Source: Strigamia acuminata (lineage: Eukaryota > Arthropoda > Chilopoda > Geophilomorpha > Linotaeniidae). Taken from it: 64,000 nucleotides of DNA. The DNA lies in assembly GCA_949358305.1 (NCBI GenBank), contig OX442318.1:15296517-15360516 (forward strand). Direction: 5' to 3'. The translations under genes were made by a program, and so were the position numbers. Under the pieces are notes generated by a model. That model saw only the letters and a list, made by a program, of their open reading frames with translations. It was not told the DNA's origin and searched no databases. Of the stretch, positions 50,946-61,146 are shown in pieces; within the stretch, counting starts at the first letter, position 1, and every line of letters begins with the position of its first letter.

Positions 50946-53900
50946 TTATTTCGAGATGAAGATCCGGGACAACAAATTTCGGAGGCGTTCGGAACTAAGC
51001 CATTTCGTGAAAATATCTGAAACATTTATTTCACCCGGAATTTTGCGGAGTTCGAAGCACCCGGCAATATGCCATTCTCGAAGCCAATGGAACTTCACTC
51101 GAATATGTTTGGTTTTCGAGTTCTCGATGTCGTTGTTCGTGAATTGGATCGAGGCGAGGGCATCGGAGAAAATAATCGGTTTCGATAATCGGTTTAACGG
51201 TGGAAAGACTCGATAGATACTGTCCAACCAGTATAACTCTTTAACGATTTCGACTAGTGCCACAAACTCGGCTTCCATGGTGGAACAGGCGACGCTGGTC
51301 TGCTTTTTGCAGCTCCAGCCGATTGGCACACAACCGATATAAAAGATGTATCCTCCGAAACTTCTCGATGTCGCAATGTCGCTCGCCCACGACGCATCTG
51401 TGTATCCCCACAGCTGACTGGAATTACACCCCGAGAGTTCGATCGAGAAATCGCTCGTGTTCGCCACGTATTTGAGAACTTGGAGCAAACACTTGATGTG
51501 GCGGTGGTCGTAGCAGTTATTATACTGCGATAAAGCGATGACCGAATATAATATGTCGGGACGAGTGCGAGAAGCGAGGAATAATAACGATCCGATGAGC
51601 GATCGGTACGGAAAGTCCGGGAGATTATCCAACGAGCCTTTGACGAGCGTGGTCCCCGGTGTGACAGGCACTTTAATGAGTGCATCTGACGAAACGTTGA
51701 ACTTTTTAAGAAGTTTGTCGATGTAGGAGCGTTGGGACATGAAAACTTTCCCATCGCGACGCACGAATTCTACCCCGAGTAATTTGGTTATTGGTCCGAG
51801 GTTGACGATGTCGAATTTGCTGGAAATCAGCGCCAAAATACGGTCTCGGATACTCTCCGACGCGTAAAACACGACGATATCGTCCACGTAGACTAACATA
51901 ACAGCCGAATGTCCAAATGCGTAAACGCAATTACAAGCGGGAAATTTCTGGAATCCGAGGTCGGTTAACGTCTCGTTGAGCTTCTGGTACCACATGCGCC
52001 CCGACTGGTGAAGACCGTAAAGTGACTTGGTTAACAACCAGACGTTGTCGGGTGAGGTGCATGTGGCGCCGGCGGGAATCCGCATGTAAATTTCGTGGTC
52101 GAGGTCGCCGTAAAGGTAGGCACACTTGACGTCGAGGTGGAGATCCCTCCATCCTAGTAAAACGACTAGGAGGCAGAAAAAGAATCGGATGAGCACGAAG
52201 TTAACCACCGGACTAAAAACTTCATCGAAATCAACGCCCATTGTTTGGCGGAAACCTTGTGCGACAAGTCGAGCACGGTAGCGGTGAATTTTCCCGGTGG
52301 CATCCGATTTCAACCGAAAAATCCATTTACACCCGAGGATTGTCTTGTCCGGGGGTCGTGGAACTTCCTTATAAACTTCGCGTTCCTTGAAAGTCGTGAG
52401 CTCCTCATCGATTGCCTCCGTCCATTTCGGTGCCTCGGGTAGCTTGACTGCTTCGGCGTACGTGGACGGCTCTCGAAAACACATAAGAACGCGGTGAACA
52501 GGTTGCTCGTCCTGCAATTGATGTTCGAGGTTGCCGAAAAAGAAAATGTCCTCTTCATACGGAAGTTGGTGAGCGACGCAATATCTTTCGATGTCCCCTC
52601 TCGACCTTAAGCGGACACCGTGCTCCGGATAGTAATAAACGTCGACCTTGATTTTACCAGGCGCTTGTTCTTTCCGGAGATGCTCTTCCCTCCTCCATCC
52701 GCTGAAGGGCGTATCTCCACCAATAAAACGATAGGGGCAGTGAAGAGCGCGTAACGGAGCGAGGGGCGGTGCAGGCGTTGCAGCGGCCGCTGGTAAGGCG
52801 GCTGCCTTATCGAGGAGATCATCGAGGAGATTATCAAGTGGATCATCTTCGGGGTCGTGCTCGAAATCACGTTCGGGATAGCGTTCGAAAAATTGTTCGA
52901 TATCGTGATCAACGTCGAGTTCACTATCGCTGGCCTCAGGGGTGTGAGGTTGACGAGCCAAAGCATCGGGACGTAATCTCCTCCGAGGACGGTAAAGCGG
53001 AAGTGGTGGGTCAGGCGTGACGTCCAAATCGATGTCCTCCGGTACATCGTCCGCAAACAGAATAGGAGGAGGCAATTCATCAGCAATGTCCTCTTCGACC
53101 TCCTCGAGGACGGAGCGATATGAAGCGACTGATGAAGCGCTTGATGGAGCCCGATGGCGGAATTCATCATCGTCATTAGATGATTCATCGTCGGAATCAC
53201 GACGTCGACGTGACCAGGGGACAGATGGGAAAGCGCCATCGTCAAAAGTGACACGAGACGGTGTAGTGACGCGAGAAGGCTCCTCCATGAATGGAGCATT
53301 TTCGTAGGGATCCGGAACGTAAAACGGCGAGCGTTTGAAATTCTGACGTTCATCGATTTGAACGTGAACGGATTCCGTGACGGTGTTCGTAGCCGGATTC
53401 CAAACCCGATAACCGCGAGTGTTGGAGGCGTAACCTACGAGGAATCCTTCCCACGCCCGTGGATCCATTTTGTTGCGCCCGGGTGCGGTGAAATGCACCC
53501 AGCATTTAGAACCAATTTTTCGGAAATGTTTGACGGAGAGGGCACGCTGGCGCCATAAAACATATGGAACTTCGTCGTTAAGTTTCGAATGCGGGCTGCG
53601 ATTTTTAACGTACGAAAATGTCACAGCGAGTTCAGCCCAAAGTGTGTGTGGAAAACCGGTTTCGGAGGTAATAGAGCGAAGATAGTCGCCCATCGTCCGG
53701 TTTAGGCGTTCGGCGACCCCGTTCATTTGCGGGCTTCCGGGATTGGTCCGTTGTGCGACAATGCCCTTGTCAGCGAGGTAACGGTCAAAAGTCTTAGAAA
53801 TAAATTCCCCGCCGCGATCCGTGCGAATTGATTTGACGCGGGAATCCGTAATACGTTCAACGCGAGAGACAAAGTCTTTGAAAGTTGTGAAGACGTCGGA

Positions 53901-55886
53901 TTTGCGTGCAATCGGAAAAATCCACGAATATCGGGTCGCGTCGTCAACAATGGAGAAGGCATAATCAGCACCGCCAATCGAAATCAGTCTTGACGGGCCC
54001 CAGACGTCCATGTGCAGCAACTCCAACGGTTTGGTTGTCGAAGGTGTGGGAATCGGTTTATGCGAGGCGCGCGTGGACTTGGCAATGCGACATGAGTTGC
54101 AGGAAAGTTCTTGTCGAACCGCAGCCGGATCGAGTCCATAAACTTGGGAATTGTTCGCCAAAGTCCGCATGGCTTTGGTGTGGAGATGGCCCAACCTGGC
54201 ATGCCATAATCCCGTGGCATCCGCAACGTTCGCAGTCGGCGTTATAACCTTTTTAGGAGGTGGGACTGCCGTAGTCGTGGCAACGGGAGACGGAGGAGAT
54301 GATAGGACGTTGGAATACATCCGGATCTGTTGTGGTTTAGATCCGGCAACAGGATTGGGGATGATCGGGGAAGGAGAAGGCACGAGTAGGGTGTTGGGAG
54401 AGATAGGTAAGCGGAAGTCGGTCATTTCAACGTTTGATATTTTCTTCGACTTCTTTGAGGGCATCGCGGGAAAATCTTCCTCCTTCGTGATGAGAGTCAT
54501 CGGCGCAGTAGTCGGAGGTGACATTGGGATGGGCGGTGTACTCGAAACAACAGTCGGCGACGCAAATGGCGAAATTAGTCCATCTACGAAGTAAAGTCCT
54601 GACTTTTGCTTCGCCCGAAGAACACTTTGTTTGATATCCGTCCCATATGTATGCAACTCCGAATTGTAAATGTGTATGTGATGCCCACATTTATCGACTC
54701 GCGAAACCGAAATTAAATTAGCGCCGAAATCAGGTGCGTACAAAACATCGCGGAGAAGTACGGTGCATTCACAGCCATCGATGAGTGACTTGACTGGAAC
54801 ATTCCCTTTTCCGGTAACTTTGGAGCTTCCTTGTCCCAATTCGATATTAAAAGGGACGACCTCAACAAAGTCCAAGAACCACGATTTAACGTGTGAAACG
54901 TGGTCGGTGGCGCCGCAGTCAACAATCCATTCGTGAGATTGGACGAAATGAACGGTAGGAACCTGGATCGCAGGTGGTGCGGACAGGAGATATGCTGCAT
55001 CTCGGCGCGGGCGTGAAGACTCGCGAAACTGTCCCTGCTGCTGTTGATTCGGGTTCACATTCGGATTCGAGCCTTTATTGCGGCGTCGACTCTTGCTGCG
55101 AGATCGTGTCTGAAACGTAGCTACCGGCTGTTGCCCAGTTGTTTGCTTGCGAGGATGCTGGCACTTATTGGCGTAGTGTCCAAGCTCGTTGCAATTGAAG
55201 CAACGCACCTGCGCAAGCGGGCGCGGAGGTCGCGACTGGTTACGTCCTTGTCGCCCAGTAGCATAAGCGGAGGAGTTCGTAGAATTCCGGTTTGAATGCG
55301 ACTTTAATCGGAGATATTCCGACAACAACTGTTCGGAGACTTTAGCCGGGGTAAACTCTGCCAGCGGCCAATGATAAATGGCAAAAGTCGCCTGGTCGTA
55401 TTCGTCCGGAAGAAAGTCTAAATACTGGTACGCGTGATGTCGAGGGAGGATGTCTTCACCGACGTCTTTAAGTTGGCGGACCATAAGGTCAACGCGGCTG
55501 AGGAAATCGGCCATTTCTTCGCCGGGCTCCAACTTGAGCTGCAGGAACTCACGGCGCATCGCCGCTTGGCGGGCGAGAGAGCTGGGGGCGTAAATTTTCG
55601 CTAAAATGTCCCACGCCTGTTTCGGAGTGGTGCAACCGTCGAGGGCCGACTGTTTGGCCTGCGAGACGTGGCAATAAATGGTCCCCAGCGCTCGGGCTTT
55701 CCGACGTTGCCATTTTCGCCAAACGTCTTCATCGACGTTGGCTTTCACTAGTTCCTCCGTTTCGGTGACGTGGTGCCATACGCCGTCGGACATCAATAGC
55801 ATTTTAATTGCACGGTGCCAGTGTTCGTAATTGCCGGTCACGAGAATCGGCACATGGCCTGACGACTGGTCGGTGGCCTTTTTCAT
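50946..55886 (-). CDS. Copia3 Gag-Pol polyprotein (1,646 aa)
   Basis: Start set at ATG 55886 (MKKATDQSSGHVPILVTGNY) because it aligns with the Copia2 and Copia6 starts; the frame is open further upstream only from a GTG at 56273. Gag domain, CCHC knuckle CFNCNELGHYANKC, protease WIVDCGATDHVSH, GAG-pre-integrase WHARLGHLHTKAM, integrase LHMDVWGPSR, RTDRGGEF, GVAERLNRTM, a long acidic linker, RT KWIFRLKSDATG with YVDDIVVFY near residue 1333, RNase H YTDASWASDIATS and KHIRVKFHWLREW. No interruption. About as divergent from Copia2 as separate families usually are. Codon usage is more GC-rich than that of Copia2 and of flanking DNA. Confidence 0.95.
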   Translation of the reverse strand: MKKATDQSSGHVPILVTGNYEHWHRAIKMLLMSDGVWHHVTETEELVKANVDEDVWRKWQRRKARALGTIYCHVSQAKQSALDGCTTPKQAWDILAKIYAPSSLARQAAMRREFLQLKLEPGEEMADFLSRVDLMVRQLKDVGEDILPRHHAYQYLDFLPDEYDQATFAIYHWPLAEFTPAKVSEQLLSEYLRLKSHSNRNSTNSSAYATGRQGRNQSRPPRPLAQVRCFNCNELGHYANKCQHPRKQTTGQQPVATFQTRSRSKSRRRNKGSNPNVNPNQQQQGQFRESSRPRRDAAYLLSAPPAIQVPTVHFVQSHEWIVDCGATDHVSHVKSWFLDFVEVVPFNIELGQGSSKVTGKGNVPVKSLIDGCECTVLLRDVLYAPDFGANLISVSRVDKCGHHIHIYNSELHTYGTDIKQSVLRAKQKSGLYFVDGLISPFASPTVVSSTPPIPMSPPTTAPMTLITKEEDFPAMPSKKSKKISNVEMTDFRLPISPNTLLVPSPSPIIPNPVAGSKPQQIRMYSNVLSSPPSPVATTTAVPPPKKVITPTANVADATGLWHARLGHLHTKAMRTLANNSQVYGLDPAAVRQELSCNSCRIAKSTRASHKPIPTPSTTKPLELLHMDVWGPSRLISIGGADYAFSIVDDATRYSWIFPIARKSDVFTTFKDFVSRVERITDSRVKSIRTDRGGEFISKTFDRYLADKGIVAQRTNPGSPQMNGVAERLNRTMGDYLRSITSETGFPHTLWAELAVTFSYVKNRSPHSKLNDEVPYVLWRQRALSVKHFRKIGSKCWVHFTAPGRNKMDPRAWEGFLVGYASNTRGYRVWNPATNTVTESVHVQIDERQNFKRSPFYVPDPYENAPFMEEPSRVTTPSRVTFDDGAFPSVPWSRRRRDSDDESSNDDDEFRHRAPSSASSVASYRSVLEEVEEDIADELPPPILFADDVPEDIDLDVTPDPPLPLYRPRRRLRPDALARQPHTPEASDSELDVDHDIEQFFERYPERDFEHDPEDDPLDNLLDDLLDKAAALPAAAATPAPPLAPLRALHCPYRFIGGDTPFSGWRREEHLRKEQAPGKIKVDVYYYPEHGVRLRSRGDIERYCVAHQLPYEEDIFFFGNLEHQLQDEQPVHRVLMCFREPSTYAEAVKLPEAPKWTEAIDEELTTFKEREVYKEVPRPPDKTILGCKWIFRLKSDATGKIHRYRARLVAQGFRQTMGVDFDEVFSPVVNFVLIRFFFCLLVVLLGWRDLHLDVKCAYLYGDLDHEIYMRIPAGATCTSPDNVWLLTKSLYGLHQSGRMWYQKLNETLTDLGFQKFPACNCVYAFGHSAVMLVYVDDIVVFYASESIRDRILALISSKFDIVNLGPITKLLGVEFVRRDGKVFMSQRSYIDKLLKKFNVSSDALIKVPVTPGTTLVKGSLDNLPDFPYRSLIGSLLFLASRTRPDILYSVIALSQYNNCYDHRHIKCLLQVLKYVANTSDFSIELSGCNSSQLWGYTDASWASDIATSRSFGGYIFYIGCVPIGWSCKKQTSVACSTMEAEFVALVEIVKELYWLDSIYRVFPPLNRLSKPIIFSDALASIQFTNNDIENSKTKHIRVKFHWLREWHIAGCFELRKIPGEINVSDIFTKWLSSERLRNLLSRIFISK

Positions 55887-56008
55887 GATTGCACGGAGAA
55901 AAATGCGTAGAAATGGGAAATTGACGCACAATCGACGCACAAACGAAGCACAAATTACGATGCGAAGCACTTTCCGTAGCACTGTCAAAGCGGAAACCAA
56001 GAATGGGC

Positions 56009-56118
56009 AATTCCTTCTGAAGGAATTAAATAGCTTTCGGTTGCCAGTCTGAGAGGGTCCGTTCGACTTCCTGGAGCCGCGGGAAACCTCACTTGTACCA
56101 CGACAAGCACAACCGAAA
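56009..56118 (-). ncRNA. Structured leader element, Copia3 copy
   Basis: Minus strand: P1 TTTCGGTTG (56118-56110) with CAACCGAAA (56043-56035), enclosing 66 nt with TGCTTGTCGTGG, TCCCGCG, CCAGG and TCGAACGGA. A 7-nt spacer follows, then the 19-nt palindrome AATTCCTTCAGAAGGAATT (56027-56009). It ends 122 nt before the ATG. Stem sequences differ from Copia2 at most positions, but pairing is complete. Confidence 0.75.
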
Positions 56119-56548
56119 AATACAACGGCGCTTGCCCGGATTCGGACGAAGGGCGCCGAGGATTCTAATTGTCCCACACCAAAATTCCCACTTAAAATTA
56201 ACAAAGGTAATTCGACTCTGAAAGGCAAAATAAGGCGAAATTGACGAATCAGTCGCGGTGCACGTCGCAACACGCGATCCTCGTGTGAAAAACACGGATA
56301 TGTGCGATTTTAAACGAAAAATCGCGAAAAATGAACGAAAATCGTCGATACTGTCGCACTCCGGGGTGCTAAACAGCGGGTTACACCCGTTTCTCGGTGA
56401 TAACGTCGTGTAGACGTCGTCGCATGTCGAAAATCGGTGTAAATCGGCGAAAAATCTGAAAATATAGAAAATTTCCGCAAAATTCGCGAAAAAATCGCGA
56501 AAATTGTGGAAAATTAAGGAAAAAACGAGGCCCTGGTGTCTTTCCAGG

Positions 56549-56560
56549 CCTCTGCTACCA
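56549..56560 (-). promoter_or_regulatory. Copia3 PBS (initiator tRNA-Met)
   Basis: Minus-strand TGGTAGCAGAGG two bases after the 5' LTR end. Confidence 0.9.
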
Positions 56561-56562
56561 AT

Positions 56563-57135
56563 TGTGGTGGTATGCTGCAAAAACAGCACAGACTAGGCAG
56601 TGGAAACGCTTAAAAATAAGCCAACACGCACGATATAGCACGCACGAGACGTGCGGCGCGTCGTGTACGCGAATTCGAGCCGGTTCTGGTCGAATTTGCG
56701 TGGTGTCTGCACTTATCTACGTGCAGACACAAGAAACGAATTATTTATAAACAAAATAAACGATTTATTAACCTAAAACTTACGAAAACAGGATTGAAAA
56801 GCACAGGAGCACACTTAGCAGTGTGCGTCGCCATCTTGGAATAAAAGGGAGTGCGCTCTGGTGACAGAAGCGAGCGACTCACAGGTATAAACAGATAGGC
56901 GATGCATGATGCCCAGTGTGTTAAGACACAGTTAATGCAGGCACCATGCATTTCCCTTACAACATAAAGTAAATATACGGAAATAAACTGGTAACAACCA
57001 GTTAAGTAGGAAATAAACACCAAATCATTTGGGGAAAGGAAATATAACGACCAATGATGTGAAAAAGTTCAGGTAGCGTCATTGTGCATCGAAAAAGCGT
57101 TAAATAAACGTCCGAAGTGGTTTCAAGGACCAACA
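56563..57135 (-). repeat. Copia3 5' LTR
   Basis: 573 bp, same as 50327-50899 by eye; flanked outside by GTTGA. YY1-like motif at 56827-56839. Confidence 0.93.
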
Positions 57136-58381
57136 GTTGAGACTCCATCCGCCAGCATGCCTTACGACGACAAGATCTCGTGATCGGGCGCCGAGTATTT
57201 AATTGTACGCTTTAATTCGCTATCGGTGGTACCAACCACCAGGTAAACATTTCTATGGACTTACCGGGTTTAAAAGATATTGCCAATACAGGATTACCAA
57301 TGCCCGAGTAATTTGTTTAACACGATATATTTTATATATCGTTCACGGGTTACTAACCCGGAGGGTACGATGGGGCGGGGACCGTCACGACGGTCGAGAG
57401 AACCATCGCGGGAGGTTTTGACACCTCCATCCGCCAGCATGCCTTACGATGGCGGGATCAGCAGATCGAGCACCGGGTAAAATATTATTTGGCCACTGCC
57501 GTTGGATTACCATTATCCAGGTAGTTGTTTTATCGCAACATCTTTAGATATTACTCACGGGCTACCAACCCGGCGTGTTACCTGTGCATTAAGCCTTTAC
57601 CGACTTTTTAACGAGCGGAAGGACCAATCGTAGAAAGACGGGAACCTGCGTGGGCTGTTTACAACAACCATCCTGCAGCGGACTGTGGCCAGTTAGCTGA
57701 GGGACCTACTTTCATTTAGCAAGGTCGTACTGTATACGACCGTTATATTAAGCCACCGTACGAAGTCCTACTGTCCCGTAGAACAGCTGGCTAACGTTAC
57801 GGGGCCATTTCATGCGAATGCATGTCTATTACCGGAGTTGGCCTTCCCGAAAAGGCCCTACAACAGCAATAACAAAATAGTAATGAATACTAACTGTGGA
57901 GAGCTGAGGTGGCCTGATGTGTCGATAGAGAATAATGAAATCAAACGATAACAATTCAACTACAGACAATATACAAGTTCAGTTATCAAAATCAAGCCAG
58001 GGGGAAGTGAGAAACTGATGCTTATATAGTTCTGTAGAACTACTAGATTGGCGACAGCCAATCAGCGTACGAATCGGCGGATTCGTGGGTCACTAGTCCG
58101 GACCTAATATATGACTATGTCCAGATGGGCCCAGTTGGGGTCCAGAAGGGTCCGATTGGTTCCCTTCGACAGGTAAATAATGTGGATATTGATTCGATAG
58201 AATCAACATCATCAAGTAATTAATACTTAATTTATATCGAATAAAATAGTTATATTTTATTCACCGTGTCTAAATAATTATTTATCACATTTTTTAGTCT
58301 TTAACCGAGTTTGAAATACGCGCGTTGGTTAAACAGCGCCATCTATGGTGAACATTGATAACTATCGATTTGTAATCATCA

Positions 58382-59123
58382 CACATCCCCCGGTGACAAG
58401 CATAGAGTTTACTAACTCTCGATTGTCATTCTTAATGGATAAGAATGTTCACCTAATTCTATCGAATTAATCCACTTGGTAAGTATTTTATTAACTTAAT
58501 CATGTTATTTCTTTCAGAAACTTCGTCACCCGATTAGACTAATCGGCTTCTCTGCACGGCGCAACTCCCGGTTGCTAAGCGACGGAAATGAACTCGTCCG
58601 AACATGGATACATGTTCGAGAAAATACAAATTTCGATAGAAATTTTATTTCTCCGTCAAATAAACTTATTCATAGTTTATTAATCAACAAGATAATCAAT
58701 AAAATAAATTTATGCAAAACTTTATTTATCGAAAATCTAAACTACTCATTTTTTATTACGATTGTCATAAAAAATTAACGAATTTCAACTTGAAATTCTT
58801 CAACGCTTCGATCAAAGCAAAAACAAACACAATTTTCACAAATAATTATGAAAAATAAACTAAACAATCACACAGATATTAATATGATTAATTCAAATAA
58901 ACATCCAAATTGAATTCGAAAAACAAAACAAATTAAATTGAATCCAATTTTAAAATTAAACTATACTCGTTCGAGTATTTAATTATTAGTTCAAAATCTT
59001 GAAACCGAACAAACACAACACTCATGAGAATATTTCGTAATTGCAAAAAACACAACAAAACACTTGGATTATTTTAGTCAAAAATATCCACTCGGAAAAA
59101 TAACGAATGTTAATTTGTCCCTT
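58382..59123 (-). other. NA2 3' noncoding region and PPT
   Basis: AT-rich. On the minus strand it ends in CCGGGGGATGTG next to the NA2 LTR. A few TTTC...GAAA words resemble the NA1 hairpin array. No ORF called. Confidence 0.45.
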
Positions 59124-59959
59124 TTAATCCTTCTTTTCGACTTCAGTCGGATCCTGCACTTCTGGTTTCTCGACTTCGGCAGAAGTCAGGAAATCCGACT
59201 CTTCAGTCGCCTCTGTCGAGACGGCGGAAAACACGGCTTCCTCCGGCGCTTCAATTTCATCCGGACTCGGAGGCGGAAACGGCATGTCGTCGAGAAGCTC
59301 AGCCACGAAATCAACGACTGAAAGCAGCTCCTCGGCGTCCTCGAACTGCGTGTCGTCCGAAGTCTCAGACTTAGACGCTGGAGGGGCGCTAGACACGTCG
59401 GTTACGGCCGCTGGAGGATCCTCCACGGGTTTAGACGACGTTTCAACAGCCTGTTGAAGCTTACGAGCTCGCCCTCGTGCCAAGATGTTGGTTCGTTGAA
59501 CCTTGGCAATTTCTCTCGCTCGGTCGAGCGTCAGACAGCCTCGCCCTCGCGACATCGCTCTTGGTCGAACGAATTCCTCTTGCACCTCGCTTCCGGCGCT
59601 GTCGGCGGCCTGGACAGTTTCAGTTGAAACTTCGGAGTCCTCGGACGGCGGCGGCGACTGTCGAAGGAGTTCGACTCTTACGCCGGTGTTGGCTTCAGCG
59701 CGAGCCCAGGTGAGGAATCGCGGGTCGATGTAAACCGCTTCGCCGCGACTATTCAGGAAAAGTCGGCACTTTGGGCAGTGAGCCCAACATCGCTTTTCGT
59801 TCGGCTTAATGCCTTTCACCACGTGGGGCTGAACCTCCTTGCGCCACGGCTCCGAACGCGGTCGCGTTTTCCTTCCACGGCAATTTGGACAACGCATAAG
59901 AGAAGAACCTGCGGATGCACCGCAGCACCACCCACAGCCGACGCAAAATGGGCAGATCG
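59124..59959 (-). pseudogene. NA2 Cys-rich ORF, interrupted by Copia6
   Basis: Minus-strand frame open from the Copia6 insertion point to a stop at 59124-59126, about 278 codons. The ATG at 60005 lies in the Copia6 LTR and is not native. N-terminal part is cysteine-rich (CPFC, CGWCC, MRCPNC, HCPKC), suggesting one or two zinc-binding ribbons; a middle segment has YIDPRFLTWARAEANTGVRV. The C-terminal ~140 residues are acidic and Pro/Ser/Thr-rich. Family not recognised. Its place upstream of a 3'UTR, PPT and long LTR matches the NA1 ORF, but the sequences do not resemble each other. It could instead be a host exon that lies there by chance. Confidence 0.5.
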
Positions 59960-60429
59960 TGTTGTTTATCGATGCCAAACAGTCCTCCGTACTTGTTTTG
60001 CGCATTTCTTAAAGTATTACTGCATTATGCAGCCTAGTGTATTTATTAGGATTTATTTCATTATTTAACATTGGGCATAATGCTGCCTCTATACTGTTTA
60101 CTTTTGTATTACTTATTATTAACACCAGATGGTGTGCATGTATGTTTTTCTCAATCACAATGGCCGCTTGCATGCCAGCAAGCACTCATGTGTTTTCTCC
60201 ATCCAAATGGACCAAATTATGTAAGCATTTTCGTTTTTATTAAACATTTAGTTTATTTTACATTGTGTTTGTCACTCATGAGCATTTTAGAGTGCAGTGA
60301 CTTTATTTTCCACCATTTTCAAGCGCTGGAGGTGCGCGCACGTCATTGCGCTCATATTAGCCGTGTTTCGGCATTTAAACTCGCTTCCACACACAGTATT
60401 TTATACTGTGAGCGCACTCCTCTGCTACA
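59960..60429 (+). repeat. Copia6 5' LTR
   Basis: TGTTGTTTATCG...CTGCTACA, 470 bp. Contains CACCAGATGGTG (about 60124-60135) and ends TCCTCTGCTACA, which can pair with the PBS. Confidence 0.88.
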
Positions 60430-60447
60430 AGTGGTAGCAGAGGATGG
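60418..60447 (+). promoter_or_regulatory. Copia6 PBS and overlapping U5 hairpin
   Basis: TGGTAGCAGAGGATGG (60432-60447) matches the complement of the last 16 nt of initiator tRNA-Met. The end of the LTR, TCCTCTGCTAC (60418-60428), is an exact 11-nt inverted repeat of GTAGCAGAGGA (60434-60444), so the PBS can fold into a hairpin with a 5-base loop. Confidence 0.85.
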
Positions 60448-61038
60448 TTGCTATCCTTGCAGCACGCCGAAACCGCTAATTTTTATCGCCATTTTCGCGA
60501 AATTCGCGAATTTGCGATAAATTTTCTATTTGCAGATTGCGCCGATTTCCGCGACGATTTTCGTCTCTAGAACGTTCGAGACGACACGCCGACGTTCTCA
60601 CGTAGTCTGCACGACCTGCTCTACGATTTTTCATTTAATTTCGTCCGGATTTCTGCGGGTTTCGCAATTTTCGAGACGAATTTCAATTTATTTCCAGATT
60701 TTCGCTATTTTCCAACGACAATCAACGTTGGAAACCCGCTTTACACAGCGTGAACGACGGTTGGACTAATTCCCGACTTAGTACACCGTGTACGGTCGTT
60801 ATATCGACGATTTTTCTCGAAGAAACGACGATTTTCGACGATTTTCGCATTTTAAATGCGCAACAACGCCATTTTCGATTCTCGAGTATTGGCGCAACGT
60901 CTCATCACACTAATTAATACTTGCCTTTCAGTAGTCGTAATTAGCTTGTTAGTACTTAAGGTCGTATTAAGTTTTTGTGGGTCCTTTAGAATAGTTTTTG
61001 CTCTTCTGTTCCAGTCGGAACTACCGCATTAACTCATT
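60448..61038 (+). other. Copia6 leader, repetitive upstream part
   Basis: Contains palindromic TTTTCGCGAAATTCGCGAA (60493 region) and repeated CGACGATTTTCG words (60808-60852). The same word types recur in the Copia2 and Copia3 leaders. TTGCCTTTCAG (about 60921-60931) resembles a splice acceptor. Confidence 0.5.
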
Positions 61039-61146
61039 CCTAGCCAGTGCTTACCGTGGCCAACAGGTACTCCCGCGCCTCCAGGTAGGCGAACGGACCC
61101 CTGTGTGTTGGCTGGCTAGGGTTATTTGGCCACTTCAGAAGTGGTC
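61039..61146 (+). ncRNA. Structured leader element, Copia6 copy
   Basis: P1 CCTAGCCAG (61039-61047) with CTGGCTAGG (61112-61120), 64 nt enclosed. Inside it, GCCAAC (61059-61064) can pair with GTTGGC (61107-61112) or CAGG (61064-61067) with CCTG (61100-61103), and TGCTTACCGTGG, TCCCGCG and GCGAACGGA are conserved. Spacer of 7 nt, then 19-nt hairpin GGCCACTTCAGAAGTGGTC (61128-61146). TCCGCTTTGACAGTGCT follows at 61164-61180; ATG at 61304. Confidence 0.75.

Larger units (their letters stand above)
50327..57135 (-). mobile_element. Copia3: complete Ty1/Copia retrotransposon
   Basis: 6,809 bp, minus strand, two 573-bp LTRs (56563-57135 and 50327-50899) that look identical, TSD GTTGA on both sides (50322-50326, 57136-57140). 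PBS for initiator tRNA-Met, structured leader, one intact Gag-Pol ORF, PPT. Probably autonomous. Confidence 0.95.
49980..58381 (-). repeat. NA2 long LTR (about 1.59 kb), split by Copia3
   Basis: Minus strand, from TGATGATTAC (58381, after PPT CCGGGGGATGTG) to TGTCACA at about 49980. Copia3 (50327-57135) lies inside; removing it and one GTTGA leaves about 1,588 bp. Like the NA1 LTR it has a TATATAAG box about 350 bp in (58022-58029), an AATAAA close to the end (about 49996-50001), a very long R, a CTCF-like CACCATAGATGGCGCT (58335-58350) and a GGGGGATG-type PPT. Two degenerate ~270-bp repeats occupy R: one is split by Copia3 (50281-50326 + 57136-57370), the other is 57376-57600. The 3' boundary is the least certain part. 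Confidence 0.55.

Noticed and set aside
52607-53353. 248-codon minus-strand ORF and other long frames overlapping copia coding regions
   Set aside because: Shadow frames of Gag-Pol in the acidic linker; no independent motif.
59960-60005. N-terminal 15 codons of the minus-strand Cys-rich ORF
   Set aside because: They are Copia6 LTR sequence read in reverse, acquired by the insertion.
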